From Uliginosibacterium sp. 31-16 (GTDB lineage: Bacteria; Pseudomonadota; Gammaproteobacteria; Burkholderiales; Rhodocyclaceae), in the NCBI RefSeq assembly GCF_030730865.1, contig NZ_JAVALZ010000003.1, forward strand, positions 496,001 through 560,000: a DNA stretch of 64,000 nt, given 5' to 3'. Position numbers and translations under genes: made by a program. The notes under the pieces are model-generated. The model saw only the letters and a list, made by a program, of their open reading frames with translations. It did not search any database and was not told the DNA's origin. Below, piece after piece: positions 27,735 through 36,791 of the stretch. The stretch's first letter is position 1. Each line of letters opens with the position of its first letter.

Positions 27735-27766
27735 AAATGCCCACCATCTTGCGATGGCGGGCATTT
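27735..27766 (-). terminator. Intrinsic terminator of the second flagellin gene
   Basis: On the minus strand the stem AAATGCCCGCCATC / GATGGTGGGCATTT (one G-T pair) with a 4-nt loop runs into TTTTC, 34 nt after the flagellin stop. It separates the flagellin transcript from the glycosylation genes that follow in the same direction. Confidence 0.88.
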
Positions 27767-27800
27767 ACGATCCAGTATTCCGAATCGGTGGTTCGCGTGC

Positions 27801-28988
27801 TTACTTGAGCAGGCTGAGCACTTGTTGCGGCAGCGAGTTGGCCTGTGCCAGCATCGCGGTACCGGCTTGTTGCAGGATCTGCGCCTTGGTCATGTTCGCG
27901 GTTTCCGAAGCGAAGTCTGCGTCGGTGATCCGGCCCTTTGCGGCCGAGATGTTCTCCGAAGACGTTGCCAGGTTGGCGATCGTCGAGGTGAAGCGGTTCT
28001 GTACGGCACCGAGATCGGCACGTGCGGAGTTCACCGAGGTCAGGGCCTTATCGACGATTTCCAGTGCGCGTTGCGAGCCGACGAAACTGGAGATATCGAC
28101 ATCGATGGCATGTACGGCAGTCTGGGATGCCGCGGTTCCGGCTGCAACACCTGTCAGCGCTGCGGTGATGCCGGTACCAGCGGTTTGTGTCCCTGCCGTG
28201 AAGGTCAGATCCTTGCCTGCTTTCAGCGATGTCAGGGTCAGTACACCGGTCGTGCTATCAACAGAAGCATAGACGCCAGTCTGATCCATCTTGGCATTGA
28301 TGGCGTTGGTGATGTTGGACGAGACATCGCTGGACGTGTCACCCACCTTGATGGCGACGCTATCGATGGACACACCGTTGATAACCGTGCCTGCGAACGA
28401 GCCGGTTGCCGTTGCGGTACCGCCGGATGCGACGAGGGCTGCAGACGTGCTTGTGTTGGCTGCAAACTGGGCGGTGCCAAGCGAATTCACATTGGCATCG
28501 ACAATGCTATTGATACCGATGGTCTGGCCTGCATCGGCACCGACCTGGAACAGTTTGCTGGTGAAGCTGCCGTCCAGAATCTTGGTGCCGTTGAAGGCGG
28601 TCTGATTGGCGACGCGGTCGATTTCCGAGGTCAGCTGCTCGACTTCAGCCTGCAGTGCATCACGGTCGGACTGGCTGTTGGTGGCGTTGGCCGACTGAAC
28701 GGACAACTCACGAATACGTTGCAAGTTGTCGCCGATGGTCTGCAGAGCGCCTTCTGCGGTCTGAGCCAGCGAGATGCCGTCATTGGCGTTGCGTGCGGCG
28801 ACGGTCAGGCCCTTGACCTGAGCACTCATGCGTTCCGAAATTGCCAGGCCGGCGGCGTCGTCTTTGGCGCTGTTGATGCGCAGACCGGAGGACAGGCGTG
28901 TCAGCGAAGTAGTCAGCGAGGACTGGGACGTCGTCAGGTTGCGTTGTGCATTCAGCGACTGGACGTTCGTGTTGATGGTCATGGCCAT
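27801..28988 (-). CDS. fliC: Flagellin (copy 2)
   Basis: 395 residues, closely similar to copy 1, starting [18 protein letters not shown] and ending [13 protein letters not shown]. The start is supported by AAGGAG 7 nt upstream. The central domain ([39 protein letters not shown]) parallels that of copy 1 ([19 protein letters not shown]). Both copies keep the conserved D0/D1 motifs, so both should polymerise. A sigma-28-like promoter lies about 80-105 nt upstream. The two flagellins and the four genes between them all point the same way, as if a flagellin duplication bracketed the glycosylation genes. Confidence 0.97.
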   Translation of the reverse strand: MAMTINTNVQSLNAQRNLTTSQSSLTTSLTRLSSGLRINSAKDDAAGLAISERMSAQVKGLTVAARNANDGISLAQTAEGALQTIGDNLQRIRELSVQSANATNSQSDRDALQAEVEQLTSEIDRVANQTAFNGTKILDGSFTSKLFQVGADAGQTIGINSIVDANVNSLGTAQFAANTSTSAALVASGGTATATGSFAGTVINGVSIDSVAIKVGDTSSDVSSNITNAINAKMDQTGVYASVDSTTGVLTLTSLKAGKDLTFTAGTQTAGTGITAALTGVAAGTAASQTAVHAIDVDISSFVGSQRALEIVDKALTSVNSARADLGAVQNRFTSTIANLATSSENISAAKGRITDADFASETANMTKAQILQQAGTAMLAQANSLPQQVLSLLK

Positions 28989-29065
28989 GGTAAAGCTCCT
29001 TGTATGTGCGTTTCTCACTTCCGGCTGCTTTGGCAACCGCTCACGGGCTTGTAGCTCGTGTGTCT

Positions 29066-29092
29066 CTTACGTCAGTGCTGGCCGGGACTTTA
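29066..29092 (-). promoter_or_regulatory. Sigma-28 (FliA)-type promoter of flagellin copy 2
   Basis: Minus-strand TAAAGTCC (29085-29092) matches 6 of 8 bases of the -35 consensus TAAAGTTT. After exactly 11 nt comes GACGTAAG (29066-29073), a partial match to GCCGATAA. The position, about 80 nt before the flagellin start, is sensible for a class-3 flagellar promoter. Confidence 0.5.
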
Positions 29093-29179
29093 GAACTGCT
29101 TGATGCGTCACATGTTCAGCGCTGCCATGGGTCAATCTACGGGCCGAATCGGGCACTTATTTAGGGTGAGGTGATAGTG

Positions 29180-29390
29180 CAGGCAGAAATTTTTTTTGTG
29201 CTTCTTTTTCCGGATGCGGAGAGCAAGCTGTGGCGCGGGTTTGCAAGGAGTTGTGGGGGGCAGAAAAAAGACTGAAGTGCCTCAAGTTTCCAGAATCGCT
29301 GTCGAAAATGACAATAAGGCCGGAGTACGACCTGAGCGTGACAAGCCCCTGAAAGCTGCCCGAATAGTTGCTTGCAGGGGCTTTTTTTTT
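29180..29390 (+). ncRNA. Candidate small RNA ending at an orphan terminator
   Basis: The plus strand between the divergent-looking flagellin promoter region and 29390 ends in a convincing intrinsic terminator but contains no recognisable protein gene. The left boundary is a guess; no clear promoter was found. This could be an independent small RNA, the 3' end of an antisense transcript or a relic of a lost gene. Confidence 0.3.
29343..29390 (+). terminator. Orphan plus-strand intrinsic terminator
   Basis: Arms AAGCCCCTG (29343-29351) and CAGGGGCTT (29375-29383) pair perfectly around a 23-nt loop, and the right arm ends in a run of nine T. No annotated plus-strand gene lies upstream. Confidence 0.8.
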
Positions 29391-29459
29391 GGGACAGGTC
29401 AGCTTGCCGCAAATCGCAAGCTTGGGATTTTTAGATCTTGAGGCGCAGCAGGAGACGGT

Positions 29460-29570
29460 CTGGACAGCCGCACTCAGCCTTCCTCTTCAGGGAGTGGCTG
29501 CGCTGAGCCGCCTGCGGCGCTTCTCCCGGTGGGGGATGCCTGAAGAAGGCCGCTGGGGGCGGCTCTTCAG
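29460..29570. repeat. 40-bp-period palindromic array, intergenic
   Basis: 31-nt units at 29460 (CTGGACAGCC...TCCTCTTCAG), 29500 (GCGCTGAGCC...) and 29540 (CTGAAGAAGG...GGCTCTTCAG) with 9-nt spacers GGAGTGGCT and GGGGGATGC. The last unit is a near-perfect hairpin. The array sits about 60 bp beyond the stop codon of the holin-like gene. Confidence 0.8.
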
Positions 29571-29631
29571 AGGTATGCCAGAGCCTGCTGCATGCATTCA
29601 TCGCGATTCGCCGAATGCATGGCGGCAGACT

Positions 29632-29991
29632 TTAGCGCCGCATGTGTGCCTGCCTGTCGCCCAGGGCCAGGTCGACCAGCCAGGTGAGAACGCTGTAGAC
29701 CAGCGCTCCAGCCATCGCTGGCCAGAAACCGGGCACGTGAAAACCGGCGACGAGACCAGAGGCCATCCAGAACATCAGGGCGTTGATCACCAGAATGAAG
29801 AGGCCCAGGGTGATGAAGGTGATCGGCAGGGTCAGCAGCAGCAGGATCGGGCGGATCAGGGCGTTGAGCAGACCGATGAACATTGCCGCGATCAGTGCGG
29901 CGGTGAAGCTCTTTACGGTGATCGAGGTGACGATTTCCGGCACCAGCATCAGGGCGGCTGCGTTCAGGGCCCAGCGGAGAAGCGTCATCAT
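29632..29991 (-). CDS. Phage-holin-4-like small membrane protein
   Basis: 119 residues with four membrane segments ([80 protein letters not shown]). The [23 protein letters not shown] segment is the signature of the holin_4_2/YvlD-like family, widespread chromosomal membrane proteins named after phage holins but without proven lytic function. The start overlaps the hemH stop by 4 nt, so it is co-translated with ferrochelatase. There is no other phage gene nearby, so a prophage origin is not supported. Confidence 0.82.
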   Translation of the reverse strand: MMTLLRWALNAAALMLVPEIVTSITVKSFTAALIAAMFIGLLNALIRPILLLLTLPITFITLGLFILVINALMFWMASGLVAGFHVPGFWPAMAGALVYSVLTWLVDLALGDRQAHMRR

Positions 29992-31085
29992 GATTGTGAT
30001 CCGAGTGTTCTGGCACGGGCGGCACTTGCCACCAGTTCTGTGGCGGTGGGGGCAGGGCTGGCGAGCCAGTCCTGCATGTGGGTCGTGCTGATGTTGCGCA
30101 GCGCTCCGATGAAATCGGGCTCTTCATTCAGACAGGGGATGTAGCGGAATTCCTTGCCGCCAGCCGAGAGGAATGCAGCTTTGCACTCCATGGCGATCTC
30201 TTCGAGGGTTTCCAGACAGTCGGAGACGAAGCCCGGACAGATCACGTCCACGGTTTTCACGCCGTCCTTTGCCAGCTTCTGCAGCGTGGGTTCAGTGTAA
30301 GGCTGCAGCCATTCGGCGCGGCCGAAGCGGGACTGAAAGGTCAATACATATTGCTCGGGCTTGAGCTGCAGGTATTCGGCCAGCAGTCGTGCGGTCTTGT
30401 GGCATTCGCAGTGATAGGGGTCGCCCTTGTCCAGCGAGAAGCGCGGAGTGCCGTGGAAGCTCATGACCAACCTGTCCGGCAGGCCATGCGTCTGCCAGTG
30501 GCTGGCGATGCGCTGACCCAGTGCGCGGATGTAGTCCGGATGGTCGTGAAAGCTGCGTACGAAGCGCAGTTCGGGCAGGTTGCGGATCTTCATGCCTGCT
30601 GCTGCCACCGCATCGAAGGCGCTCGCGGTGGTGCTGGCTGCGTATTGCGGATACAGCGGCAGAATCAGGATGCGCGTGCAGCCGCGGGCCTTCAGGCGCA
30701 TCAGTGCCCCCTCGACATCGGGCTGCCCATAGCGCATGGCCCAGTCCACCTGAACATTCTGGACGCCGGCCTTGAGCAGATAGCCCTGCAGGTATTTGGC
30801 CTGACGTTCGGTGTGGACGCGTAGTGGTGAGCCTTCCTTGTCCCACACCTTGGCGTATTTTTCGGCCGATTTCTTCGGGCGCGTATTCAGGATGATGCCG
30901 TTGAGGACCAGCCACCACAGCGCGCGTGGAATTTCCACTACACGCGGGTCGGAGAGGAACTGCTTCAGATAGGGGCGGACGGCCTTGGCAGTCGGCTCGG
31001 CAGGCGTACCCAGATTGATCAGCAGTACGCCGATGCGTGAGGCTTTGCCGTGTTCGAATTCAGGTTCTGCGAGGAAGCGGGACAT
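29988..31085 (-). CDS. hemH: Ferrochelatase
   Basis: 365 residues. It inserts ferrous iron into protoporphyrin IX to make heme, at the inner membrane surface. Motifs: [29 protein letters not shown] at the N-terminus, [46 protein letters not shown] (the His of SFHG is the metal-site residue), [19 protein letters not shown] and [15 protein letters not shown]. Length is as usual for proteobacteria. It follows hrcA with a 118-nt gap and leads into the holin-like gene by a 4-nt overlap. Confidence 0.96.
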   Translation of the reverse strand: MSRFLAEPEFEHGKASRIGVLLINLGTPAEPTAKAVRPYLKQFLSDPRVVEIPRALWWLVLNGIILNTRPKKSAEKYAKVWDKEGSPLRVHTERQAKYLQGYLLKAGVQNVQVDWAMRYGQPDVEGALMRLKARGCTRILILPLYPQYAASTTASAFDAVAAAGMKIRNLPELRFVRSFHDHPDYIRALGQRIASHWQTHGLPDRLVMSFHGTPRFSLDKGDPYHCECHKTARLLAEYLQLKPEQYVLTFQSRFGRAEWLQPYTEPTLQKLAKDGVKTVDVICPGFVSDCLETLEEIAMECKAAFLSAGGKEFRYIPCLNEEPDFIGALRNISTTHMQDWLASPAPTATELVASAARARTLGSQS

Positions 31086-31107
31086 GAAGTTCCTTTGTGT
31101 TTTGCAG

Positions 31108-31125
31108 GTCGGGCTTGAGCCCGAC
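31108..31125. repeat. Short perfect hairpin between hemH and hrcA
   Basis: GTCGGGC-TTGA-GCCCGAC forms a 7-bp stem with a 4-nt loop, just upstream of the hemH start. A similar imperfect sequence, GTCGGGCACAAGCCCGTG, occurs at about 42178-42195, so this may be a second, smaller dispersed palindrome family. There is no T-run, so it is unlikely to be a terminator. Confidence 0.5.
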
Positions 31126-31203
31126 GTCAGGCGTTCGTATGTGGGGAAGGGCGTTGGGCTGAAGGCTCTCCTGGGCTTGTCGGAGGACCTGCCTGCAAAA
31201 TCT

Positions 31204-32232
31204 TTACGTGTTGTTCGACAAGGCGCTCGACAGCAGCCGCGCCGTGATGTCGACGATGGGGATCACGCGCTCATAGGCCATCCGGGTCGGTCCGATCACG
31301 GCAACGGTGCCGACGATCTGGCCATCGACTTCATACGGCGCGGTGACCACGCTGCATTCGTCGAGCGGGCTGATGCCGGATTCGCCGCCGATGAAGAGTT
31401 GTACGCCCTCGGCACGGTTGGAAATGTCGAGCAGCTGCACCAGCCCGGATTTCTGCTCGAACATCCGGAACAGCTCGCGCAGGCGGTTCATGTTGGACGA
31501 GATGTCGTCCACTTCCAGCAGCTTGTGTTCGCCGGAAATCAGGTAACTCTCGTTCTGCGCTTCCATTGCTTCCTGACCAACCGTGATGGCGGCGGACATC
31601 AGCTCGGTCATGTTCTGCTGCAGCTGGACGAGTTCGCTGCGCAGATGGCCGACCATTTCGTGGAAGGCCAGGCCGGCGCAGTGGTGATTCAGGTAATTGG
31701 CTGCCGTGACCAGTTCGGATGCGGAGTAGGGGCGCTGGGTGAACAGAATGCGGTTCTGCACGTCGCCGCTCATGGTCACGATGATCAGCAATACCCGTGT
31801 TTCTGACAGGCTGACGAATTCGATCTGGCGGATCTTGGTGGCTTCGCGGCGCGGCGCGGCGACGATGCCGGCGAAGCTGGTCAGCTCGGAGAGCAGGCTG
31901 GACGCTGCACTCAGCACGCGGCGTGGTTCATCCGGGTGGATGTGGTGCTGCAGTTCGCGGACTTCGGTCTGGGCCAGCGGCTTGACGGTCAGCAAGGTAT
32001 CGACGAAGAGGCGATAGCCGCGTGCGGTGGGGATGCGCCCGGCCGAGGTGTGCGGGCTGGCGATCAGGCCCAGCTCTTCCAGATCCGACATGACGTTGCG
32101 GATCGTTGCCGGTGACAGCTCCAGGCCGGACTGCTTGGAGAGTACGCGCGAGCCGACAGGCTGGCCTTCGGCGATGTAGCGCTCGACGAGCGTTTTCAGA
32201 AGGAGTTGGGCGCGTTGATCAAGTTGCGGCAT
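31204..32232 (-). CDS. hrcA: Heat-inducible transcription repressor HrcA
   Basis: 342 residues starting [19 protein letters not shown]. The frame is open upstream, but this ATG gives the family N-terminus. The winged-helix DNA-binding domain reads [42 protein letters not shown]. The remainder is the HrcA effector domain ([22 protein letters not shown] near the end). HrcA binds CIRCE operators to repress groE and sometimes dnaK; no CIRCE sequence was spotted in this window. It is divergent from nadK, with a 239-nt gap, an arrangement common in betaproteobacteria. Confidence 0.95.
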   Translation of the reverse strand: MPQLDQRAQLLLKTLVERYIAEGQPVGSRVLSKQSGLELSPATIRNVMSDLEELGLIASPHTSAGRIPTARGYRLFVDTLLTVKPLAQTEVRELQHHIHPDEPRRVLSAASSLLSELTSFAGIVAAPRREATKIRQIEFVSLSETRVLLIIVTMSGDVQNRILFTQRPYSASELVTAANYLNHHCAGLAFHEMVGHLRSELVQLQQNMTELMSAAITVGQEAMEAQNESYLISGEHKLLEVDDISSNMNRLRELFRMFEQKSGLVQLLDISNRAEGVQLFIGGESGISPLDECSVVTAPYEVDGQIVGTVAVIGPTRMAYERVIPIVDITARLLSSALSNNT

Positions 32233-32471
32233 GACGGGATTGTAAAGGCAGGGCGGGCACAGTGGGGAGTGGGATGTGATCTGCCCGAAAAGGCGCTCTG
32301 TATCTGCCTCTGCGAAGGGTGTGCCGGGAGAAGTCCGCTTGATGCGGGTCTTCGGCAGGCTGATGCTTGACCCCGGTTTCTGCAGGTGCGGCGTCCTGCC
32401 GCGGGGGCCTTCGCGACGGGAAGCTGTTCCTGCAGAAACAAATCCCCCCGCCTGTGGTTTAATCCCGGGCC

Positions 32472-33356
32472 ATGAGCGAGGAATTCCGGATCGTTGCCCT
32501 TGTCGGGAAATATCAGAGCGCGGATGTGGCCGAGGCCTTGTCACGCATGGCGGGTTTTCTGCAGGGCAGGGGGCTTGAAGTCTGGCTGGAGGCCGAAACG
32601 GCGCAGTCCGTGGGCCACGCTGGTCCGGTGCGGGTAGCCAGCTTTGACGAGATTGGTGAAGGTGCCGATCTGGTGATCGTGATGGGTGGCGACGGCACCA
32701 TGCTGACTGCCGCGCGCACCCTGGCGGGGCATACCTTGCCGCTGATCGGCGTGAACCAGGGCCGGCTGGGCTTCCTGACCGATGTGCCGCACGACGAGAT
32801 GCTGATTCGTGTTGGCGAGATTCTGGATGGCTTGTATCTGCGTGAGCGTCGTTCCCTGCTCGAAGTCGAGCTATGGCGCGAGGGCGCCTGTGTCCACTCC
32901 GGCATGGCTTTGAACGACATCGTGCTCTCGCGCGGCGAGATCGGCCGCATGATCGAATTCGAATTGCACGTGGATGGCGAATACATCTATTCGCAACGCT
33001 CCGACGGCATGATCATCGCCACCCCGACGGGCTCCACGGCGTACGCGCTGTCGGCCAACGGGCCGATCCTGCACCCGCGTCTGGCGGGGATCGTGCTGGT
33101 GCCCCTGTGCCCGCATGCGCTGACCTATCGACCGCTGGCGCTGGCGCAGGACAGTGCGGTGGAACTGGTCATTCTGGGCTCGCGTGACGCGGTCGTGCAC
33201 TGCGATGGACAGACCTTGTTTGAAGCCCGCGAGGGGGATCGTTTGCGCGTCGTGCGTTCCCTGCAAGGGGTGACCCTGCTGCACCCCGAGGGCTACAGCT
33301 ATTTCGCCGTGCTGCGCGAGAAACTGCACTGGAGCGCACTGCCGCATCTGTCCTGA
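32472..33356 (+). CDS. nadK: NAD kinase
   Basis: 294 residues. It phosphorylates NAD to NADP. The family motifs are clear: [15 protein letters not shown] (GGDGT, catalytic Asp), [22 protein letters not shown], and [23 protein letters not shown]. Start ATG at 32472. The gap to hrcA contains degenerate palindromic sequence resembling the 40-bp repeat (about 32324-32400). recN follows 101 nt downstream on the same strand, the usual nadK-recN order. Confidence 0.96.
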   Translation: MSEEFRIVALVGKYQSADVAEALSRMAGFLQGRGLEVWLEAETAQSVGHAGPVRVASFDEIGEGADLVIVMGGDGTMLTAARTLAGHTLPLIGVNQGRLGFLTDVPHDEMLIRVGEILDGLYLRERRSLLEVELWREGACVHSGMALNDIVLSRGEIGRMIEFELHVDGEYIYSQRSDGMIIATPTGSTAYALSANGPILHPRLAGIVLVPLCPHALTYRPLALAQDSAVELVILGSRDAVVHCDGQTLFEAREGDRLRVVRSLQGVTLLHPEGYSYFAVLREKLHWSALPHLS

Positions 33357-33457
33357 GACGGGCATTGCCAACGTAGCGCTCATTACACGACAACACATTC
33401 AGGCTGAGGGCATCTCCGGTCTTTGCCGGGATGACCGAATTTTTCAGGACTTAGTTC

Positions 33458-35134
33458 ATGCTGCGTCGTTTGCTGATTCAGGATTTCGTACTGGTAGATC
33501 GCCTTGAGCTGGATTTTCGCGCGGGTTTTGGCGCGCTGACCGGCGAGACGGGGGCGGGCAAGTCCATCCTGCTCGATGCCTTGTCGCTGCTGCTGGGCGA
33601 GCGGGCCGAGGGCAGCGTGGTCCGCACGGGGTGTGACAAGGCCGACCTGGCTGCCGAATTCGACATCTCCGCCGACTCTCCTGTCCACGCCTGGCTGCAC
33701 GCCAATGACCTGTCTGCCGACGAAGGCGTGCTGCTGCGGCGCGTGGTGGACGCAGGCGGGCGTTCGCGGGCCTACATCAACGGCACGCCGGCGACGGCCA
33801 CCCAGTTGCGCGAACTGGGCGACTTTCTCGCCGACATTCATGGTCAGCACGCTCACCAGGCGCTGCTGCGGGCCGATGCGCAACGCGAGCTGCTGGATGG
33901 ACATGCAGGTCTGCGCGGGCTGGCAAAGGAGGTCGCCAGTCTGTGGCGTGACTGGCAGGCTGCCCGTCGTGCGCGCGAGGAAGCCGAAAAAGGCATGGAA
34001 GCCCTGCAGCACGAGCGTGATCTGCTGGCCCATCAGGTCAAGGAACTGCAGGATCTGGCGTTTACCGCGGCGGACTGGGACGCGCTGAATGCCGAGCACG
34101 CGCGTCTGGCCCATGCCGCGTCGCTGCTGGAAGGCGCCGAGATGGCGCTCGAAGCAATCAGCGAAGGCGAAGCGCCGCTGGGCAGCGAGGCCGAACGCAT
34201 CGCCGCGAAGCTCAGTGAGCTGTCCAGCTACGACAGCAGTCTTGGCGAGATTGCCGAACTGGTTTCCGATGCAGCCATTCGCCTGGATGAGGCCAGTCAC
34301 GCCTTGCGGCGTTATCGCGACAGGGTGGATCTGGATCCGGCGCGCCTGAACGAGGCCGAGCAGCGCATCGAAGCCGTGGTGAATCTGGCGCGCAAATATC
34401 GTGTGCAGCCCGACGGCTTGCCGGAGTTGCTGGAGCAATCTGCCGGGCGCCTGGCGAGTCTCGCCGAACTGGCGGACCCCGCTGCGTTGCAGGCGCGCGA
34501 GGCGGCGGCTCACAAAGCCTTCAGCGTGCAGGCGCAACGCCTTTCGGCAGGGCGCGCGCAAGCTGCCAGAGAGCTCGGTGCGGCGGTCACGGCGGCGATG
34601 CAGGAACTGGCCATGGCGGGTGGACGCTTTGAAATTGCCCTGCTGGCGGAACCCGAGGGTTCTGCCGTCGGCTTCGAGCGCATTGAATTCCAGGTCGCCG
34701 CCAATCCGCATCAGCCTTTGCGGCCGCTGGCCAAGGTGGCCTCCGGCGGCGAACTGTCGCGGATCGGCCTGTCCATCCAGGTAATCACATCCGAATCGCA
34801 ATCCACACCGACCCTGATTTTCGACGAGGTGGATTCCGGCATTGGCGGCAGCGTGGCGGAAATGGTCGGCCGGCGCTTGCGTGAATTGGGTAACAAGCGG
34901 GGCAGCGCGCGCCAGGTGCTGTGCGTCACTCACTTGCCGCAAGTCGCTGCACAGGCCAACTGGCAGTGGCGCGTGCTCAAGGAAACAACGGCGACGGGTA
35001 CTTTCTCGCGGCTGATTGATCTGGATGACGAGTGCCGCATCGAAGAAATCGCCCGCATGCTGGGTGGCGTCAACATCACCGAAACGACACGCAGTCATGC
35101 TGCCGAGTTGTTGGGCGCGCACGGGGCCGGATAG
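33458..35134 (+). CDS. recN: DNA repair protein RecN
   Basis: 558 residues, an SMC-like ATPase of recombinational double-strand-break repair. Walker A is LTGETGAGKSILLDALSLLLG near the N-terminus. Two long coiled-coil arms fill the middle (AARRAREEAEKGMEALQHE, AEQRIEAVVNLARKY). The ABC signature is KVASGGELSRIGL and Walker B is PTLIFDEVDSGIGGSVAEMVG, followed by QVLCVTHLPQVAAQA. In many bacteria recN is SOS-controlled; I did not find a convincing LexA box in the 101-nt leader. Confidence 0.97.
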   Translation: MLRRLLIQDFVLVDRLELDFRAGFGALTGETGAGKSILLDALSLLLGERAEGSVVRTGCDKADLAAEFDISADSPVHAWLHANDLSADEGVLLRRVVDAGGRSRAYINGTPATATQLRELGDFLADIHGQHAHQALLRADAQRELLDGHAGLRGLAKEVASLWRDWQAARRAREEAEKGMEALQHERDLLAHQVKELQDLAFTAADWDALNAEHARLAHAASLLEGAEMALEAISEGEAPLGSEAERIAAKLSELSSYDSSLGEIAELVSDAAIRLDEASHALRRYRDRVDLDPARLNEAEQRIEAVVNLARKYRVQPDGLPELLEQSAGRLASLAELADPAALQAREAAAHKAFSVQAQRLSAGRAQAARELGAAVTAAMQELAMAGGRFEIALLAEPEGSAVGFERIEFQVAANPHQPLRPLAKVASGGELSRIGLSIQVITSESQSTPTLIFDEVDSGIGGSVAEMVGRRLRELGNKRGSARQVLCVTHLPQVAAQANWQWRVLKETTATGTFSRLIDLDDECRIEEIARMLGGVNITETTRSHAAELLGAHGAG

Positions 35135-35209
35135 AGCAATTGCGATCAAACACGCACTGCTGGCTTCCTTGATACTGACGCCCCTGATTTATTCCTTGAA
35201 TGGTTTGCC

Positions 35210-36112
35210 ATGATGCAAAGTCTTACCCACCTGCAGCAGATTCCCTTGTGGCCTGACGTGCCGCCCGGCTCAAATGGCGTCGAACTGACCGAAACCATTG
35301 AAGAGCGCAGCCCGGATACCCGCGCTTTTCTGGATCGTGCCGTCACCGGTATCGGGCGTCCGTATCTGACGGCCTATGTGCCGGCCAATCCGAATGGCAC
35401 GAGCATCGTGCTCGCCCCCGGCGGCGGCTATATCCGTGTGGTTCTCGACAAGGAGGGGATCGAGATCGCCGAGTGGCTCAACACCTTCGGCATCACCGTA
35501 TTCCTGCTCATGTACCGCTTGCCCGGCGAAGGTCATGCCAATCGTTCGGAGGTTCCGCTGCAGGACGCGCAGCGCGCGTTGCGGCTGGTGCGTGCCAATG
35601 CCGCGGCCTGGAAACTGGCGCCGGACAAGCTTGGCGCGATGGGCTGCTCGGCGGGCGGCCATGTGATTGGTTCTCTGGCTACCCTCTTCGCCAAGCCTGT
35701 GTACGCGCCGGTCGACGAGGTGGATGCTGTTTCGGCCCGGCCGGATTTCGTCTCACTGCTGTACCCGGTCATCAGCATGGATGCGCGCTGGGCGCACCCC
35801 GGTTCGCGCGAAAAGCTGCTGGGAGTCGAGCCGGACGAAGCATTGGTCAAAGCCTGGTCCTGCGAAGAGCAGGTGGGTCTGGACACGCCTCCGTGCTTCA
35901 TCTGCCATGCGGCGGATGATGCTTCGGTGCCGGTGGAGAATTCTGTTTATCTGTACAACGCCTTGCATCACAAGCGCATTCCGGCCGCTTTGCATGTCTT
36001 CGAAAGCGGCGGCCACGGGCATGGCATCCGGCTGGCGCGGGGAAAGCCGGTCGAACGCTGGACCGATCTGTTTGCCGACTGGTTGCGCGTGCACGGTTAT
36101 CGGCAGGCCTGA
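35210..36112 (+). CDS. Alpha/beta hydrolase (acetyl-esterase-like)
   Basis: 300 residues, cytosolic (no signal peptide). The oxyanion-hole-type motif APGGGYIRV (family HGGGY/PGGGY) at about residues 66-74, the nucleophile elbow GCSAGGHV (G-x-S-x-G) at about 144-151, a probable acid in CHAADDASVPV and the terminal His in GGHGHGIRLARG complete a catalytic triad. The layout is that of BD-FAE-like/acetyl xylan esterase-type hydrolases; with pectin genes in the same window a sugar-ester deacetylase is possible, but the context is weak. Two adjacent ATGs could start it. A possible MITE-like inverted repeat begins at its stop codon. Confidence 0.82.
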   Translation: MMQSLTHLQQIPLWPDVPPGSNGVELTETIEERSPDTRAFLDRAVTGIGRPYLTAYVPANPNGTSIVLAPGGGYIRVVLDKEGIEIAEWLNTFGITVFLLMYRLPGEGHANRSEVPLQDAQRALRLVRANAAAWKLAPDKLGAMGCSAGGHVIGSLATLFAKPVYAPVDEVDAVSARPDFVSLLYPVISMDARWAHPGSREKLLGVEPDEALVKAWSCEEQVGLDTPPCFICHAADDASVPVENSVYLYNALHHKRIPAALHVFESGGHGHGIRLARGKPVERWTDLFADWLRVHGYRQA

Positions 36113-36255
36113 GAGGCTGTTCATGATCTTGCTGCGAGGCCATGATCAGGGCTCATGCGCTGCTCGGAATCCTCATTTATCAACATAAACTCCGGTTCCT
36201 GTGCTGCTCTTCACCCTGCTGACGGCCTCTCGCTACAGATCGTGAACAGCCTCTG
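36112..36255. repeat. Candidate MITE-like element with 16-19-bp terminal inverted repeats
   Basis: GAGGCTGTTCATGATC (36113-36128) and GATCGTGAACAGCCTC (36238-36253) are reverse complements with one mismatch, and the match extends imperfectly a few bases outward. They enclose about 109 bp without coding signal. The left end overlaps the stop region of the hydrolase gene. No clear target-site duplication was identified. Confidence 0.45.
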
Positions 36256-36287
36256 ACATCAACGTACTCAACGCGAAAGGTTTGACC

Positions 36288-36785
36288 ATGGCACTCGATC
36301 AGGACATTGCCCAACTTGCCCTACAGGAAGAACGCCTGCAATTTCCCGCTTTTGATGCAGACACGGCCTGGGCGCTGGGCAACACCTTGCGCGCAGCCGC
36401 CGTCGCACGCGGTTACAGAATCGCCATCGAAGTCCGGCAGTTCGGCTTTCCGCTCTTCTACAGCGCGCTGCCCGGCACCTCGCCGGACAACGCTGACTGG
36501 CTGCGCCGCAAGCGCAACGTGGTCGAACGTTTCCACAAAAGCTCCTACGCCGTGGGCCTGAGCATGGAAAAGCGCGGCATGACGCTGGTGGAGCGCTACG
36601 GCATCCCGCTGGCGGATTTTGTCGGCGCGGGTGGCGGCTTCCCGATCCGTGTGAAGGGCACCGGCGTGGTCGGCTTTGTCGGCGTATCCGGCCTGGCGGC
36701 GCGTGACGATCATGGCTTCATCGTCGAGATCATCGCCGGCATGCTCGGGGAGTCGATCAGCGAACTGGCTCTGGCCGCCGAGTAA
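36288..36785 (+). CDS. GlcG/HbpS-like (UPF0303, heme-degrading-type) protein
   Basis: 165 residues if started at the ATG at 36288, supported by GAAAGG about 8 nt upstream; a TTG two codons earlier is possible. The fold markers of the UPF0303/Haem_degrading family are visible: NTLRAAAVARGYRIAIEVRQFGFPLFYSALPGTSPDN, RKRNVVERFHKSSYAVGLSM, and GGGFPIRVKGTGVVGFVGVSGLAARDDHGFIVE. Relatives bind or degrade heme or act as small sensory proteins; function of this subgroup is uncertain. It lies 6 nt before the radical SAM gene, so the two are very likely co-translated. Confidence 0.82.
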   Translation: MALDQDIAQLALQEERLQFPAFDADTAWALGNTLRAAAVARGYRIAIEVRQFGFPLFYSALPGTSPDNADWLRRKRNVVERFHKSSYAVGLSMEKRGMTLVERYGIPLADFVGAGGGFPIRVKGTGVVGFVGVSGLAARDDHGFIVEIIAGMLGESISELALAAE

Positions 36786-36791
36786 AGCCGC

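Larger units (their letters stand above)
28989..29631. other. Intergenic region upstream of the second flagellin gene
   Basis: 643 bases with no supported protein gene. It contains the probable sigma-28 promoter for the flagellin (29066-29092), a plus-strand intrinsic terminator with nine T residues that ends no recognised gene (29343-29390), and a three-unit array of the 40-bp palindromic repeat (29460-29570) near the holin-like gene. Confidence 0.7.

Noticed and set aside
29632-29991. Prophage suggested by the holin-like gene
   Set aside because: The holin_4_2 family is mostly chromosomal, the gene is coupled to hemH, and no other phage gene is near.
33383-35149. 588-codon open frame on the minus strand opposite recN
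   Set aside because: Shadow of the high-G+C recN gene; the plus strand has Walker A, Walker B and the ABC signature, the minus strand has no recognisable protein.
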